DNA of 64,000 nucleotides from positions 160,832,283-160,896,282 of the forward strand of contig OZ038381.1 in assembly GCA_964036045.1 (NCBI GenBank), read 5' to 3'. Positions 53,971-62,780 of this stretch are shown here, piece after piece. Position 1 is the first letter of the stretch. Every line of letters starts with the position of its first letter. A program made the position numbers and the translations under genes. The notes beneath the pieces were generated by a model that was not told the origin of the DNA, ran no database searches, and saw nothing but the letters and a program-made list of their open reading frames with translations. This DNA comes from Eutreptiella sp. 'Long Island Sound 2002' (taxonomy: Eukaryota > Euglenozoa > Euglenophyceae > Eutreptiales > Eutreptiaceae).

Positions 53971-54501
53971 TCACTGGGGGGGTCGGCCCCTCAGCTTCGC
54001 CTTCTTTTTCCTAGCTTTGCATGTTTCACTGGCATCAGTGCTGCAGTCGTCGGAGTTTGCGAAGAGACACCGTTCAATGGGGTCCAGGGGTTCTGAATCT
54101 GGTAGGGCCAATGCCCTCAAGTACATGGGCTGAGACTTTGGTGACAGCGCTTCTTTGTCCCCAGAAGGGAGCTGTGCATGAGACATTGGTTCAAGCCCTA
54201 GCGCTCTCCACACCGCCAGTGGGGAGGGAGTCATAAGTGAGGAGGGTGTACCCACGATCGATCCCACTACAGAGTGTGGTGTTAGGAAGTCTTCCGTTTC
54301 TTGACCGTCTAAGCTGGTCTGGGATGGTGTGTTGAAGAGTGTCATGGCAACTGCAGTTTCCCCTTCGGAGTTACAGTCAAGTGGCTGTTGCACACGCCTT
54401 TTGACTGGGGCTGCCGGACTGGGTGTGTGTGATACATCCTGTTTGTTAGGGGAAGGATACCTGAGTAGTGGGTGGTCTTGCGGCTTTCTCAGCCAATGCA
54501 T
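53971..54501 (-). CDS. LINE: Ser-rich C-terminal tail with basic end
   Basis: RYPSPNKQDVSHTPSPAAPV, MTLFNTPSQTSLDGQETED and GTPSSLMTPSPLAVWRALGL, ending CSTDASETCKARKKKAKLRG. The end resembles that of the second LINE (FSTDVSDTRRQRKKRRLRKR), showing that this post-RNase H tail is a conserved part of the family, perhaps for nuclear targeting or DNA binding. Confidence 0.6.
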   Translation of the reverse strand: MHWLRKPQDHPLLRYPSPNKQDVSHTPSPAAPVKRRVQQPLDCNSEGETAVAMTLFNTPSQTSLDGQETEDFLTPHSVVGSIVGTPSSLMTPSPLAVWRALGLEPMSHAQLPSGDKEALSPKSQPMYLRALALPDSEPLDPIERCLFANSDDCSTDASETCKARKKKAKLRGRPPQ

Positions 54502-55133
54502 CCGCCCTTTCGCTGCTTGGTATACCTTGGTGCGACGGGGACCATGCCCACCGGATTACATGACGTGTGCTATCAATTGCAAGAAGCAGTGCCTCCCAGG
54601 ACTGGGCCTGTGGTCAGGCACCATTGCATTCTTCGCCACGAGTAGGCCTTGCCGGCCACCCCATCAAGTGCATAGGTAGAATCCCCAAAAAGGACAGCCT
54701 TTTGCGTGACTTTCACGACAGCAGAAATGGCTGCCTTTAACTCTGCTCGGTTGTTTGTTTGCTTTTCAAGTGTGTCCAGGGGGGATGAGAACACCCAATG
54801 CCCGTGGTGGCAACTGCCAAATCCCCCCACCCATCCAGCTTTGAAGTAATGCGTGGCCGACCCATCAAAATGAAAAATGTGCCATCCTTCAGTAAGGTAG
54901 ACTTGTTGTATGGCCATGACTTGTTGCGCCATGGTCGCTTTGCTTTCATTGCGTTTCTGCTGCTTGGGGTTGTCGTGCAACGGTGGTTGCACGTCGTGCA
55001 CCCTTCGGGTGCGCCAATTGATGTGCACTGTCTTGAACGCACCCTCCTGAATATAATGCATGAGTGAATTAAAGAACTTTTGTATGCCTGCGTAATGGGC
55101 TTTTAGTGGCTGCCACATGAGGAGAGTGTTCAA
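54480..55133 (-). CDS. LINE: RNase H domain
   Basis: FHFDGSATHYFKAGWVGGFG (first Asp), KQTNNRAELKAAISAV (Glu) and KAVLFGDSTYALDG (second Asp) lie in 54573-55133. After a one-base shift near 54,595 the strand continues SWEALLLAIDSTRHVIRWAW then SPSHQGIPSSERADALAEKA, which supplies the His and the last catalytic Asp. All DEDD residues are thus present but split between frames. RNase H removes the RNA template strand. Confidence 0.8.
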
Positions 55134-56092
55134 TTCTTGGAGCCACCTTTCGACATACTGTTCAAATGTGGGCTCATTGCTCGGTGCGGCCGAGCACCGA
55201 GTTGCCCAATGTGCCTTGCGGGCTGCCGAGAGGACAACCCCCGGCGTGGTAGCTCCAATGGAAAATGCATCCAGTGTCCTGTTTTACCGTTCAGCCTCCA
55301 TTCCCCAAAGCACTCCACCATAAACTTGTGCGTGCGCGCGTAAAATGCACAGTTGTGCAAGGCGTGGAACACCGTTTCCCTCGCTCCACACAAGGGGCAG
55401 GCGGAAGTATGGAGCCAAGGTTCCAAGCGGTGCCGCACTCTGAGCTTGTGCCACATGCACTGATACGCAAAATCTTTTAGGCCAGGGGGTAGGCGTGCAG
55501 GCCAATAGGCCTTCAAGTGATGAGGCGTCGCACGGTGCTGTATCTTTGTGGACGGTGCTATGTGGGCCATACATGCAGACTTCGCCCAACAGCCTGGCCA
55601 CACTGCTGGTGGGGACCAGTCATTTACAGGTATTGCTTGATAATGTTGTAGTGCTTGCTGATAGACAGGGAGCCATGTACGTGAGATAAACTGGTGCATG
55701 TGTAGGTGCACGACTAAGTTGTTATCACCTAGCTGTCCTACAGTTAGCACTCCCTGTTTGATGAGGTGTGGTGCAAAGTATGTATTGCGGTGTTTGTTAC
55801 AAAAGAGTGTGGAGTGCCACAGTGGCACTTCCCTTAACGGGAGGGAGAGCTTAATCTGGACGCCCTTGCATGCAAGGGAGTACCCCTTGTAGCTGTGTGC
55901 CAGGTACCCCGCCCCTTTCATGGGGACTGGCCCCAACTGCGTCACCGCAAGTACTTTGTGTGTGGTGGGAATTCCGTACTTGAGGCAAAATTTGATGAAT
56001 TCTTGCATTACATATGTGGGCATGATCGTTGGTGAGGTCAGCGCTGCCACTGCCGCTGTTCCTCCTTGGGCTGCAAGCCATGTTTGTGGCAT
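55130..56092 (-). CDS. LINE: RT C-terminal region with zinc knuckle
   Basis: Continues the RT after the homopolymer frameshift: YLAHSYKGYSLACKGVQIKL, WHSTLFCNKHRNTYFAPHLI and CMWHKLRVRHRLEPWLHTSA, then CPLCGARETVFHALHNC, a zf-RVT type CxxC...H...C. The same layout appears in the second LINE (CPVCSQKETIQHAMVGC). It ends at UGA; the next coding frame (RNase H) starts after a further shift near 55,150. Confidence 0.85.
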   Translation of the reverse strand: MPQTWLAAQGGTAAVAALTSPTIMPTYVMQEFIKFCLKYGIPTTHKVLAVTQLGPVPMKGAGYLAHSYKGYSLACKGVQIKLSLPLREVPLWHSTLFCNKHRNTYFAPHLIKQGVLTVGQLGDNNLVVHLHMHQFISRTWLPVYQQALQHYQAIPVNDWSPPAVWPGCWAKSACMAHIAPSTKIQHRATPHHLKAYWPARLPPGLKDFAYQCMWHKLRVRHRLEPWLHTSACPLCGARETVFHALHNCAFYARTHKFMVECFGEWRLNGKTGHWMHFPLELPRRGLSSRQPARHIGQLGARPHRAMSPHLNSMSKGGSKN

Positions 56093-57374
56093 GGGTACTG
56101 AGTACCCCCCCCCCCCCCCGGTCTTGGTGTTGCGAGACCTGGTGTGTTATGATTCCCCAGCTGTCAAAGGAAAAAAGGACATTGTATATGTTATTGAGGG
56201 CTGAGACTACTGATCGGTCCGCCACATAAGCTCTGGCTGTCAGCAGCAGTGTGGGGAGGATCCAAGTCTTCAGCAGCGTGATTTTCTCTGGTATGGAGAG
56301 TGCAATGGTGGGTGCAATGTGTGCGCTGTGGTATGCTTCACGCAGAGGTCGTACAAAGGCTTCCTTTACAGAGACATGGCCCATCTGCACTCCGAGGTAC
56401 CGGACTTTCGTTTCATGCTGAAGGCCCGAGTCTTGCATGAATTGCAGGGCCCCGGGTTGTAGGGCGCCGTTGGTAACATACGCGGATTTGCCTACGTTTT
56501 GTTGTAGACCACTGATCGCTGAAAATCGCCGCAACTCAGGGAAGACTTGCTGAAGCTGTTGTTTGGTAGTTTCCCGACCAAACGTGATGAGAAAATCGTC
56601 CACATACAGGTACATACCCATTTTAAAACGCAAGTGGCGCACCGGGTAGATGATGACAGCAGCGCACAAAGAGAACAGTTCAGGAGAGAAGGGGTCCCCC
56701 TGCCCGCTGCCCACCTCTTGATGGAATGTCACCTCCTTGATGGCCGCACTGCCCACCAAAAAGTGGTAATGTGACCTTAATGAGGAGATGACCAGATTCA
56801 CAAAGGTGGGTGGGAACGAGAAAAAAGTGAGGGCCGCTCTCATGAAATTGTGCGATAAAGTGGGGAATGCATTGCGGTAGTCGATAGTAAGGAGCATCAT
56901 GGACTCTGCCGTGTCCCATTCCCCTCGAACACCCCAGATGTGATGTTGCATTTGCCAATGCTTAATGCATCCCACCTGCTCGGGGGGAGGGGGGGGCGTG
57001 ATCTGGCGTAAGATGTCTTCAACTTGGATGAGAAGGGCCGTCATGAACCACTTATTTTTCAATTGTTGTACCGCGATGGGGCGCAGTTTCTCACTTGTGG
57101 CCGCCCCTGCGGTTTTTGGAATGCATCTGATGATGCCTTTGTTCCAGGCTTCTGGAAAGAGGCCATCCTCCTGTGCTTGGCGTAGGATTTCCAACATCCG
57201 TGCTGAACAGAATTCATGAAACTCTTGATAAATGTTCAAAGCAAATCCATCAATGCCTGGGGAAGCCCCTGGGACTTGCCTCTTGAGGGCCTCCTGAACG
57301 AGGTCTATGGACAATGGTTTAAAAAGCGCTGGGGCCAGCCTCTTCAATGGCGCGGGGATCGGGAGGGACTGCAT
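55851..57374 (-). CDS. LINE: reverse transcriptase domain
   Basis: Ordered RT motifs: ALKRQVPGASPGIDGFAL (motif 1), IIRCIPKTAG and KLRPIAVQQLKNKW (motif 2), MLLTIDYRNAFPTLSH (motif A, Asp of IDYRNAF), GSGQGDPFSPELFSLC (motif B), MYLYVDDFLITF (catalytic YVDD), and YLGVQMGHV (motif E). Length to the thumb is normal. At the C15 tract 56105-56119 (plus strand) the frame goes wrong: beyond it the correct protein is in the overlapping frame 55130-56092. RT primes cDNA synthesis from nicked target DNA. Confidence 0.9.
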   Translation of the reverse strand: MQSLPIPAPLKRLAPALFKPLSIDLVQEALKRQVPGASPGIDGFALNIYQEFHEFCSARMLEILRQAQEDGLFPEAWNKGIIRCIPKTAGAATSEKLRPIAVQQLKNKWFMTALLIQVEDILRQITPPPPPEQVGCIKHWQMQHHIWGVRGEWDTAESMMLLTIDYRNAFPTLSHNFMRAALTFFSFPPTFVNLVISSLRSHYHFLVGSAAIKEVTFHQEVGSGQGDPFSPELFSLCAAVIIYPVRHLRFKMGMYLYVDDFLITFGRETTKQQLQQVFPELRRFSAISGLQQNVGKSAYVTNGALQPGALQFMQDSGLQHETKVRYLGVQMGHVSVKEAFVRPLREAYHSAHIAPTIALSIPEKITLLKTWILPTLLLTARAYVADRSVVSALNNIYNVLFSFDSWGIITHQVSQHQDRGGGGVLSTHATNMACSPRRNSGSGSADLTNDHAHICNARIHQILPQVRNSHHTQSTCGDAVGASPHERGGVPGTQLQGVLPCMQGRPD

Positions 57375-57398
57375 GTACGCTTCACATTGTTCGGGGGT

Positions 57399-57826
57399 TC
57401 AGCCCCCTTCTTTGGAGTTGCCACTCCAGTGGTCACTCAATGCCTTGGCCACCCCTGTTGGATTTGTAACAAAGGAGCCATATTTATTCCTGATCCATGC
57501 CACTTGCTTGGCTTTCTTCAGGTTGAGCATCAACCTGTCCACCTGTTTTCGGCGTTGTTTATATGATTCCTCATTGATGTCCGGCCCTGCGAGAAGTCCC
57601 TTGAGTTCACCTAGCTGGTGCAACCCCATTCTGTCTTGCTCCTCCCTCTCGTAACACTAGGCTAACATCGTGTAGGCTTGTGCTTGCGTGCTCGGTGCCA
57701 TTCCTTGGGACCGGAGGTAGTGCCATCCTTGTTGACAAACCTGGTCCCTCGGAGATGAAAGCAGAAGGGCGAGGGTGGATGTGGGTGCCTGGTTGCCTCA
57801 CGTTGAATGATTTTTTCAGCTGCCGC
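57399..57826 (-). CDS. LINE: linker between endonuclease and RT
   Basis: In phase with the start at 57629, the frame reads APSTQAQAYTMLA, UAG (57657-57659), CYEREEQDRMGLHQL, then YKQRRKQVDRLMLNLKKAKQ and YGSFVTNPTGVAKALSDHWS, the usual segment before a LINE RT. UGA (57399-57401) then TPEQCEAYMQSLPIP leads into the RT. Confidence 0.7.
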
Positions 57827-58930
57827 CTAGTCCTCCAATGGTGACAGGGGGGACTCATCGATGCCATGTAGCACATCCTTGATGGTGTTCAAGGGCCTTG
57901 GTGATTGGAGGAATCCCAAAGGACATTTCCATCGGGGGGGGGGGCGATGTACAAAAACCGGTGGGGCTAGGTCGGCCACCACCGCTTTGTCATCTGCCTC
58001 TGCCACAAGGGCAGTGTAGGCCGTGGCCAATGATTCCTTAAGTCTGGCAGAGACGTGGACTTTGTCCAGCCTACGTAGTCTGTCCGCCTGTGGCCGCTTA
58101 TGCACATTGTACCCAAAGGTGTATCCAGGCGGAATTTCCTGCGACTCTGGATCATGATGGACTTCCTGCCATGCATCGTAGAGATGCAGTCGGGCTAGTG
58201 TGGCCAGTTCCGTCTCTCTGGCCTCCCTGACTTGGGGGGGCTCCTTGGCAGGGGGTTTGGCCGCATCCTGGGCGGGTAGCGCCAATGAGTTATGGTCGGC
58301 TAGGAGGCAGATGTCATCAGAATGGCATGTTTGGAGGGCTGTGTGTAATTCCACCCATTGGTCCTTACGTTCCTCTGGGCGGTGGTCAAAATGCGCGCTG
58401 ACAATAGTGAGGGACTGGCCCTCTGCGTTTGCAACAATTGCTACGAGTATGCGGTCATCCACTGTAAATGAGTGCTTGACCGTCCAGCGGTAATGGACCG
58501 CAATGGCCGCCCCTCCACGTCCTATCTCAGTGGGGTGGCAGACAAAATGGTAGAAACCCGTGTCAAAAATAGACTGGACCATCACAACATCGTCTGATGT
58601 GTACAAGTGGGGCTCTTGGATCCCAATGAAATGCAGTGATTCCCCTTGTGCATAGAGCCGGAGTGCTGTGGCTTTGGTAATTCGACGCTTTCCTTTAGTG
58701 ATTTTGGTTCTGATACCGTTAGGATTAATAGTCATGCACTTGAATTGCGGTGTTCCGGCTGCACATTTCCGGACAGGCCTGATCGGCTTTTGGGGCCTTG
58801 CCTGTCCCGGATCATTGCTGGGGTGCTATACCGTTGGCAGCGGCATCATTTCAAAAGTAAGGTGGATGCTGTTGCCCTGGCATAAGTTCCCTTGCCCCTT
58901 CCTTTGCCCGCAGCTGAGAGCCTGTCAAAG
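57827..58930 (-). CDS. LINE: APE-type endonuclease domain
   Basis: From MTINPNGI (58735) the Asn of NPNG, Glu of FIGIQEPHL, GRGGAAIAVHY, VSAHFDHRP, LLADHNS and DRLRRLDKVHVS are the ordered motifs of exonuclease/endonuclease/phosphatase enzymes that nick target DNA. The final SDH-type motif appears as VVADLAPPVFV: Asp kept, His replaced by Leu, which would harm catalysis. Upstream, the same phase reads through UAG (58826-58828) as HPSNDPGQARPQKPIRPV, protein-like and directly joined, so the true start may be near 58,930. The frame ends at UAG (57827-57829) but continues AAAEKIIQREATR. Confidence 0.85.
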
Positions 58931-58935
58931 GACGA

Positions 58936-59705
58936 TTTGATATCTTGGTATTCTGAAAGTGATATGAGTGTCATTGTGATATCTTGCTCCGCATCATGCA
59001 CGATGCAGCCAGACCGGCCCAGGAGGCCGGCTTAGGCGGCCCTATACGCACGTAGCAAAATTGCCACAGTTCCCAAATGGGTACCCCCCCAAAACGGGGG
59101 CTGAAAAACCACTTTGAAAAATTGCACAATTGTGCTTTGCAGGGAACACCCCCAAAAACCTGTGAATTGTCCAAAATGACTGTGTGTAGGGGGTACAACA
59201 TGTGCCAGTCAAAAGTCATGTATCCCCTTCAAATTTGGGCACTGCAGTGTCCATCCAAATAAAAATCCAATTCTTCCAAATCATCCGCTGCTGCATTTCA
59301 AACCACGCCGTAAAATGCAACCTAAAAAATGAAACAAAGAGGACGACAGGCAAACACATGCAAAACTCTGGTTTGCTTTTTGCTACCGCGTCTGCTGACC
59401 CAGTCACTGCGATTGTATGCGAAGCGTGACAAATAATGCACCACCAGTGGTGCCGACAAACAACGGAGGCGCCGCCAGTGCAGCCAATGCAATAATAAAT
59501 GACGTCAACAATGCCTGCAAACGAAGTGGCGCAGGAGGGGTAAAAAAATGGCGAGTCGCTGAATTTGGGCACTGCAGCGCCCAAAATTACCAAAACATGA
59601 AAAAGGGCACCAGTCTCACACCTGCATAGAACAGGACGCGCGACAGTGTGCAAATCGAGGCGAAAAAGCTACTGACATGGACACAGGCAGTGCCAACCGC
59701 ACAAC
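58936..59705. other. No recognised gene; two GGGCACTGCAG palindromes
   Basis: GGGCACTGCAGTGTCC at about 59,238 and GGGCACTGCAGCGCCC at about 59,570; a third perfect form is in the intron at 60.6 kb. Nothing else is seen. Confidence 0.6.
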
Positions 59706-59710
59706 GCACT

Positions 59711-61019
59711 CTACTTCTTCTTTGGTGGAGCCTTCTTACCCTTGGCCTGACCTACTTTGGCGTGAAACATATTGAGGGGGGTATTGTCCTTGGCCTTTTT
59801 GGCTGGCCTTTTGGGGGGATCACCAACCTCATCCCCACTGTCGTCGGAGGACGGCTTCTTCTTGCTGGGGGTGCTCCTCTTCTTGCTGTCACAACCTCCG
59901 ACCAGCACGATCTCGTCATCCTCCTCTTCCTCCACATCGTCCCCCCCCCTTGTCATCTTCCCCTTCCCCAGGCCGCTGCACCACAACTGGCATACAGTCC
60001 CTAATCCTTGGCATCCAAGCGTCCCAGTTAACCAAGTAGACACAGTCCATCTCCTGCACATACGCCGCTAGCTGTTCACAGAACTCGTTAAACAAACCCT
60101 GGCGCCCAGTGAAGCAAGCTGCCAGACAGGGGGACTCAGGAAGGCAGGACAGGAGGTGTGCTCGTAATACAGCCGATGCTGTCAAAAGCAGGAGCCAGAC
60201 TTCATCCTCGGATTGTCTGTCGCGTCGGGGAACAATACCAAGCACACGCAGGAGCCAACCAGCCGCTGCAATACCAATGGTGCTGCCGTATGCACCCTGA
60301 TCGCAAATGAAAATATTCGGGACCTTCACCCTAAACTTGTCGGGGACACAGAAGCAAATAGTCCTCTCCTCGAACCGATAGGTCGGGTGACCGACTGCCT
60401 GATCAAAATAAGAGGTCATAATATACTGCCAGCCTCCACACTCCTCAGAGTCGCGCAATTGATTAACCAGGAACTTAACGTCGGCCGCCATTCCACCAAT
60501 AGCCACAGGTACCAACTTCGCACCAACCTTCAGCACCAGCGGATGGATATCGTCCATTTGTTCCTTCGTACACTCAATGAAGACCTGTTGTCAAAAGCAC
60601 ACTTCAGTACAGATGGGCACTGCAGTGCCTAAAGTGACCAGCAATGCGAAATCGATCCCATTCTTATGCCTAATGGTTGCATACCGCTTTGTACTCCCTC
60701 AATGCAATCGTATACGGGATAGCCTTGCCAGGAACCAACGCAATTGCCACTGCCCGAGCTCCGGTTGCTTCAGTCCCATCCTGCGGCTTGTTGAGCCAGA
60801 TAGTTGTTGATTTCTCCCCATTAGTCGTTGTCACTGCAGATTCCTTGACAGGCCTTGCCAGCGCAATCCTCAGGTCAGCCCATTCCTCATCCTGGCACAG
60901 TGGTGCTTTCTGGATGGTGTCCCAGCTTGGTAAGGGATTTTCGGCACTCCAGGTCAATTTCCCCAGTGACAATTTGGCGGCCCTCGGCGACTTTGCAAGC
61001 AGTTTGCGGACTCTTTGCA
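59711..61019 (-). CDS. Unidentified intron-containing protein with acidic/basic C-terminus
   Basis: Exon 1 (from a Met at 61019; MQRVRKLLAKSPRAAKLSLG, LALARPVK-like and TIWLNKPQDGTEATGARAVA) ends AAAGCG|GTATGC. A 100-base GT-AG intron (60585-60684) ends CAACAG, and exon 2 continues in phase: VFIECTKEQMDDIHPLVLK, PVAIGGMAADVKFLVNQLRD, VPNIFICDQGAYGSTIGIAA and DCVYLVNWDAWMPRIRDCMP. At a C9 tract (59941-59949) the frame must shift to read DDVEEEEDDEIVLVGG, then SKKRSTPSKKKPSSDDSGDE and GKKAPPKKK, ending at UAG. The fold is not recognised; the tail suggests a nuclear protein. It could be LINE ORF1-like or a host gene. Confidence 0.55.
60585..60684 (-). other. Probable spliceosomal intron (100 bp, GT-AG)
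   Basis: 5' site GCG|GTATGC, 3' site GACAACAG|GTC. Removing it joins two frames of the same gene in phase. It contains the perfect palindrome GGCACTGCAGTGCC (about 60,616-60,629). Confidence 0.6.
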
Positions 61020-61089
61020 TTTCATGCACGTTCACTGTTAGAACAGGAGACCACTGGTACCACTGGGATCGAAACAGCCTTACGTCGTG

Positions 61090-61820
61090 GGTCCGGGGGG
61101 GCCATGAGGCAACGGAAATTGGGCTCGCATACGCCCCCGTGTCACAGGCGCATGGTGATAGCCACATTGTTCAGTGTTTTGCTTGCTGGACTGCAGCGTA
61201 GACCAGTTTTGTACCACACCAGGTGGCTGCTGGCTGTGCATTGGCACTGTTCCTCTCGACATTGAGGTCAGCTCGCACCCACCACCCACCCACAGTGCCG
61301 GTTAGTCTCTAACCCTTGCCTTGCAGGTCGTGAGGTCGTGTCATACTCCATCCTTAGGGGCAAAATGGCGCCTTGGTTGGCGCAAAGGCGTCTCAGTATT
61401 TCAGCATGTGCTCCGTCTGTCAGGCAACTGTCAGGGGTGGCCATGAGGCAACGGATACTGGGTTCACATACGCCCCCGTGTCACAGGCGCATGGTCATCA
61501 CCACTCAGAGTTCAATGTTTGCCTTGCTGCACTGCAGAGCAGACCAGTTCTGTACCACTCCTGGTGGCTTTGATTGTGCTTTGGCAATCTGTACATCTGG
61601 GTCAGCTCGCACCCACCACCCTCCCACAGTGCTGGTTAGTCTCTAACTCTCGCTCTGCGGGTCTCTCTCTCTCTCTCTGGCATTTTGCTCTGCTCTGTGG
61701 GCCTCTCTCTCTGTGTGTGTGTCTCTCCCTCTCTCTCTCTCTCCCTGTGCGTGTGTGTGTTCGCCCATCCGGGTCAGCTCACACCCACCACCATCTCACA
61801 GTGCCGGTTAGCTTGTAACC
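61090..61820 (+). repeat. ~337-bp tandem repeats with CT-rich microsatellite
   Basis: CCATGAGGCAACGG(A)...CACAGGCGCATGGT occurs at about 61,104 and 61,441. GTCAGCTCGCACCCACCACC with TTAGTCTCTAAC occurs at 61,265, 61,608 and, diverged, 61,776. A (CT)n/(GT)n-rich stretch fills 61,662-61,760. It lies at the 3' side of the second LINE and may be its 3' UTR. Confidence 0.8.
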
Positions 61821-61877
61821 TTTGCCCAGTGGGTCTTGCTCGTGTGTTCCATTGTGCAAGGGCTTCTGGCTCTGGCA

Positions 61878-62174
61878 TTATCCACCCTGTCCTGGGTTCC
61901 TGCGTTTCCTGAGCCTTCGCTTCTTGCGCTGTCGCCTGGTGTCACTCACATCAGTGCTGAAGGACAGTGTGTCTGCTGCTGATAGTGCACTCGACAGCAC
62001 TCCCTGGTGTGTGTGTCCTGGTCTCCTTTCCTCACTTTCTGTATTGCTTGAAGAGTACGGTCCCATCCCACGTGGCGCTGGCTCCCCGGATGCTTCCCCT
62101 GTCAGTTCATCACTGTCCATGGGTACCATACCCAGGGATGACCAGAGTGCTCTTTTGCCCTCTGACTCTGATCC
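61878..62174 (-). CDS. Second LINE: Ser-rich basic C-terminal tail
   Basis: In phase after UAG: GSESEGKRALWSSLGMVPMD, SSSNTESEERRPGHTHQGVL and STDVSDTRRQRKKRRLRKRR. The ending matches the first LINE's tail in pattern. Terminates at UAA (61878-61880). Confidence 0.6.
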   Translation of the reverse strand, partial: GSESEGKRALWSSLGMVPMDSDELTGEASGEPAPRGMGPYSSSNTESEERRPGHTHQGVLSSALSAADTLSFSTDVSDTRRQRKKRRLRKRRNPGQGG

Positions 62175-62780
62175 CTACACTCCCCTCAAACCTACCGTAG
62201 AGTCTGTCCCAGATGATGATTTTGGTGCTACATGCTGTGACCACAGTGGGCTTGAACACATGCCTTCCATGGCCAATCCATTCGCCATCTCATTTCCCTG
62301 CACGTTGACATGTGCTGGGACATGTTCCCACCTTACTTCTCTTCCTGGCGTCGCCATTTCCTGGTGCAGTATTTCCCAAAGTGGGACGTGGACTTGCAGT
62401 TTTCCAGATGTGGTTGTCCATCCCTTGGACTTCCAGTGTTGGGCCCTGCCAGTCGCTCCCAGCTGCAGGTATTGTGAGTCGGTGAGGATTGCCAGTTTTG
62501 GCACCCAGAAACCCTGTAAGGCTTCCACGGTTGCCCAAAGCTCTGCTCCGTTGTTGGTTTGCCTGTAATGTGTTGGTACGAAGCCACAGAAGCGCACCTC
62601 TGGTCCTTGGTCGTCTTCCGCCGCGAACACGCCAAATCCCCCGGCCCTGCGCATGTCCTTGTGGCCCAGTCTCTTCTACGATCCATCAGTGTACACTATC
62701 GTGTAGCCCTTTTCCACCAGTTCTGCAATCAGTTCTTGCACTCCTTGTAGCACTCCCGGGCCTGCCTGCCTCGGGCGCTT
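62175..62780 (-). CDS. Second LINE: RNase H domain with in-phase UAG
   Basis: IVYTDGS (first Asp), UAG (62676-62678), then KRLGHKDMRRAGGFGVFAAE, TNNGAELWATVEAL (Glu), LAILTDSQYLQLGATG (Asp) and VRWEHVPAHVNVQGNEMANG, with His and final residues (NEMANGLA has N where many families have D). The UAG sits four residues after the first catalytic Asp and the phase is unchanged, so read-through or recoding would give a complete domain. The frame meets UAG (62175-62177) and continues into the tail. Confidence 0.8.

Larger units (their letters stand above)
53971..58935 (-). mobile_element. LINE (non-LTR) retrotransposon, nearly complete ORF2
   Basis: In transcript order on the minus strand: endonuclease (58.9-57.8), linker (57.9-57.4), RT (57.4-55.9), C-terminal and zinc-knuckle region (56.1-55.1), RNase H (55.1-54.5), Ser-rich basic tail (54.5-54.0). 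The arrangement EN-RT-Zn-RNH is that of I/R1-like LINE clades with RNase H. Reading needs three in-phase UAG (58826, 57827, 57657), a UGA (57399-57401) and several frameshifts, one at a C15 tract. No poly-A tail or target duplication was identified. Confidence 0.85.

Noticed and set aside
59216-59653. Cys- and Trp-rich 145-residue minus-strand frame
   Set aside because: It is in phase after the UAG of the upstream gene but has no protein-like pattern and includes the palindromes; it is probably 3' untranslated DNA.
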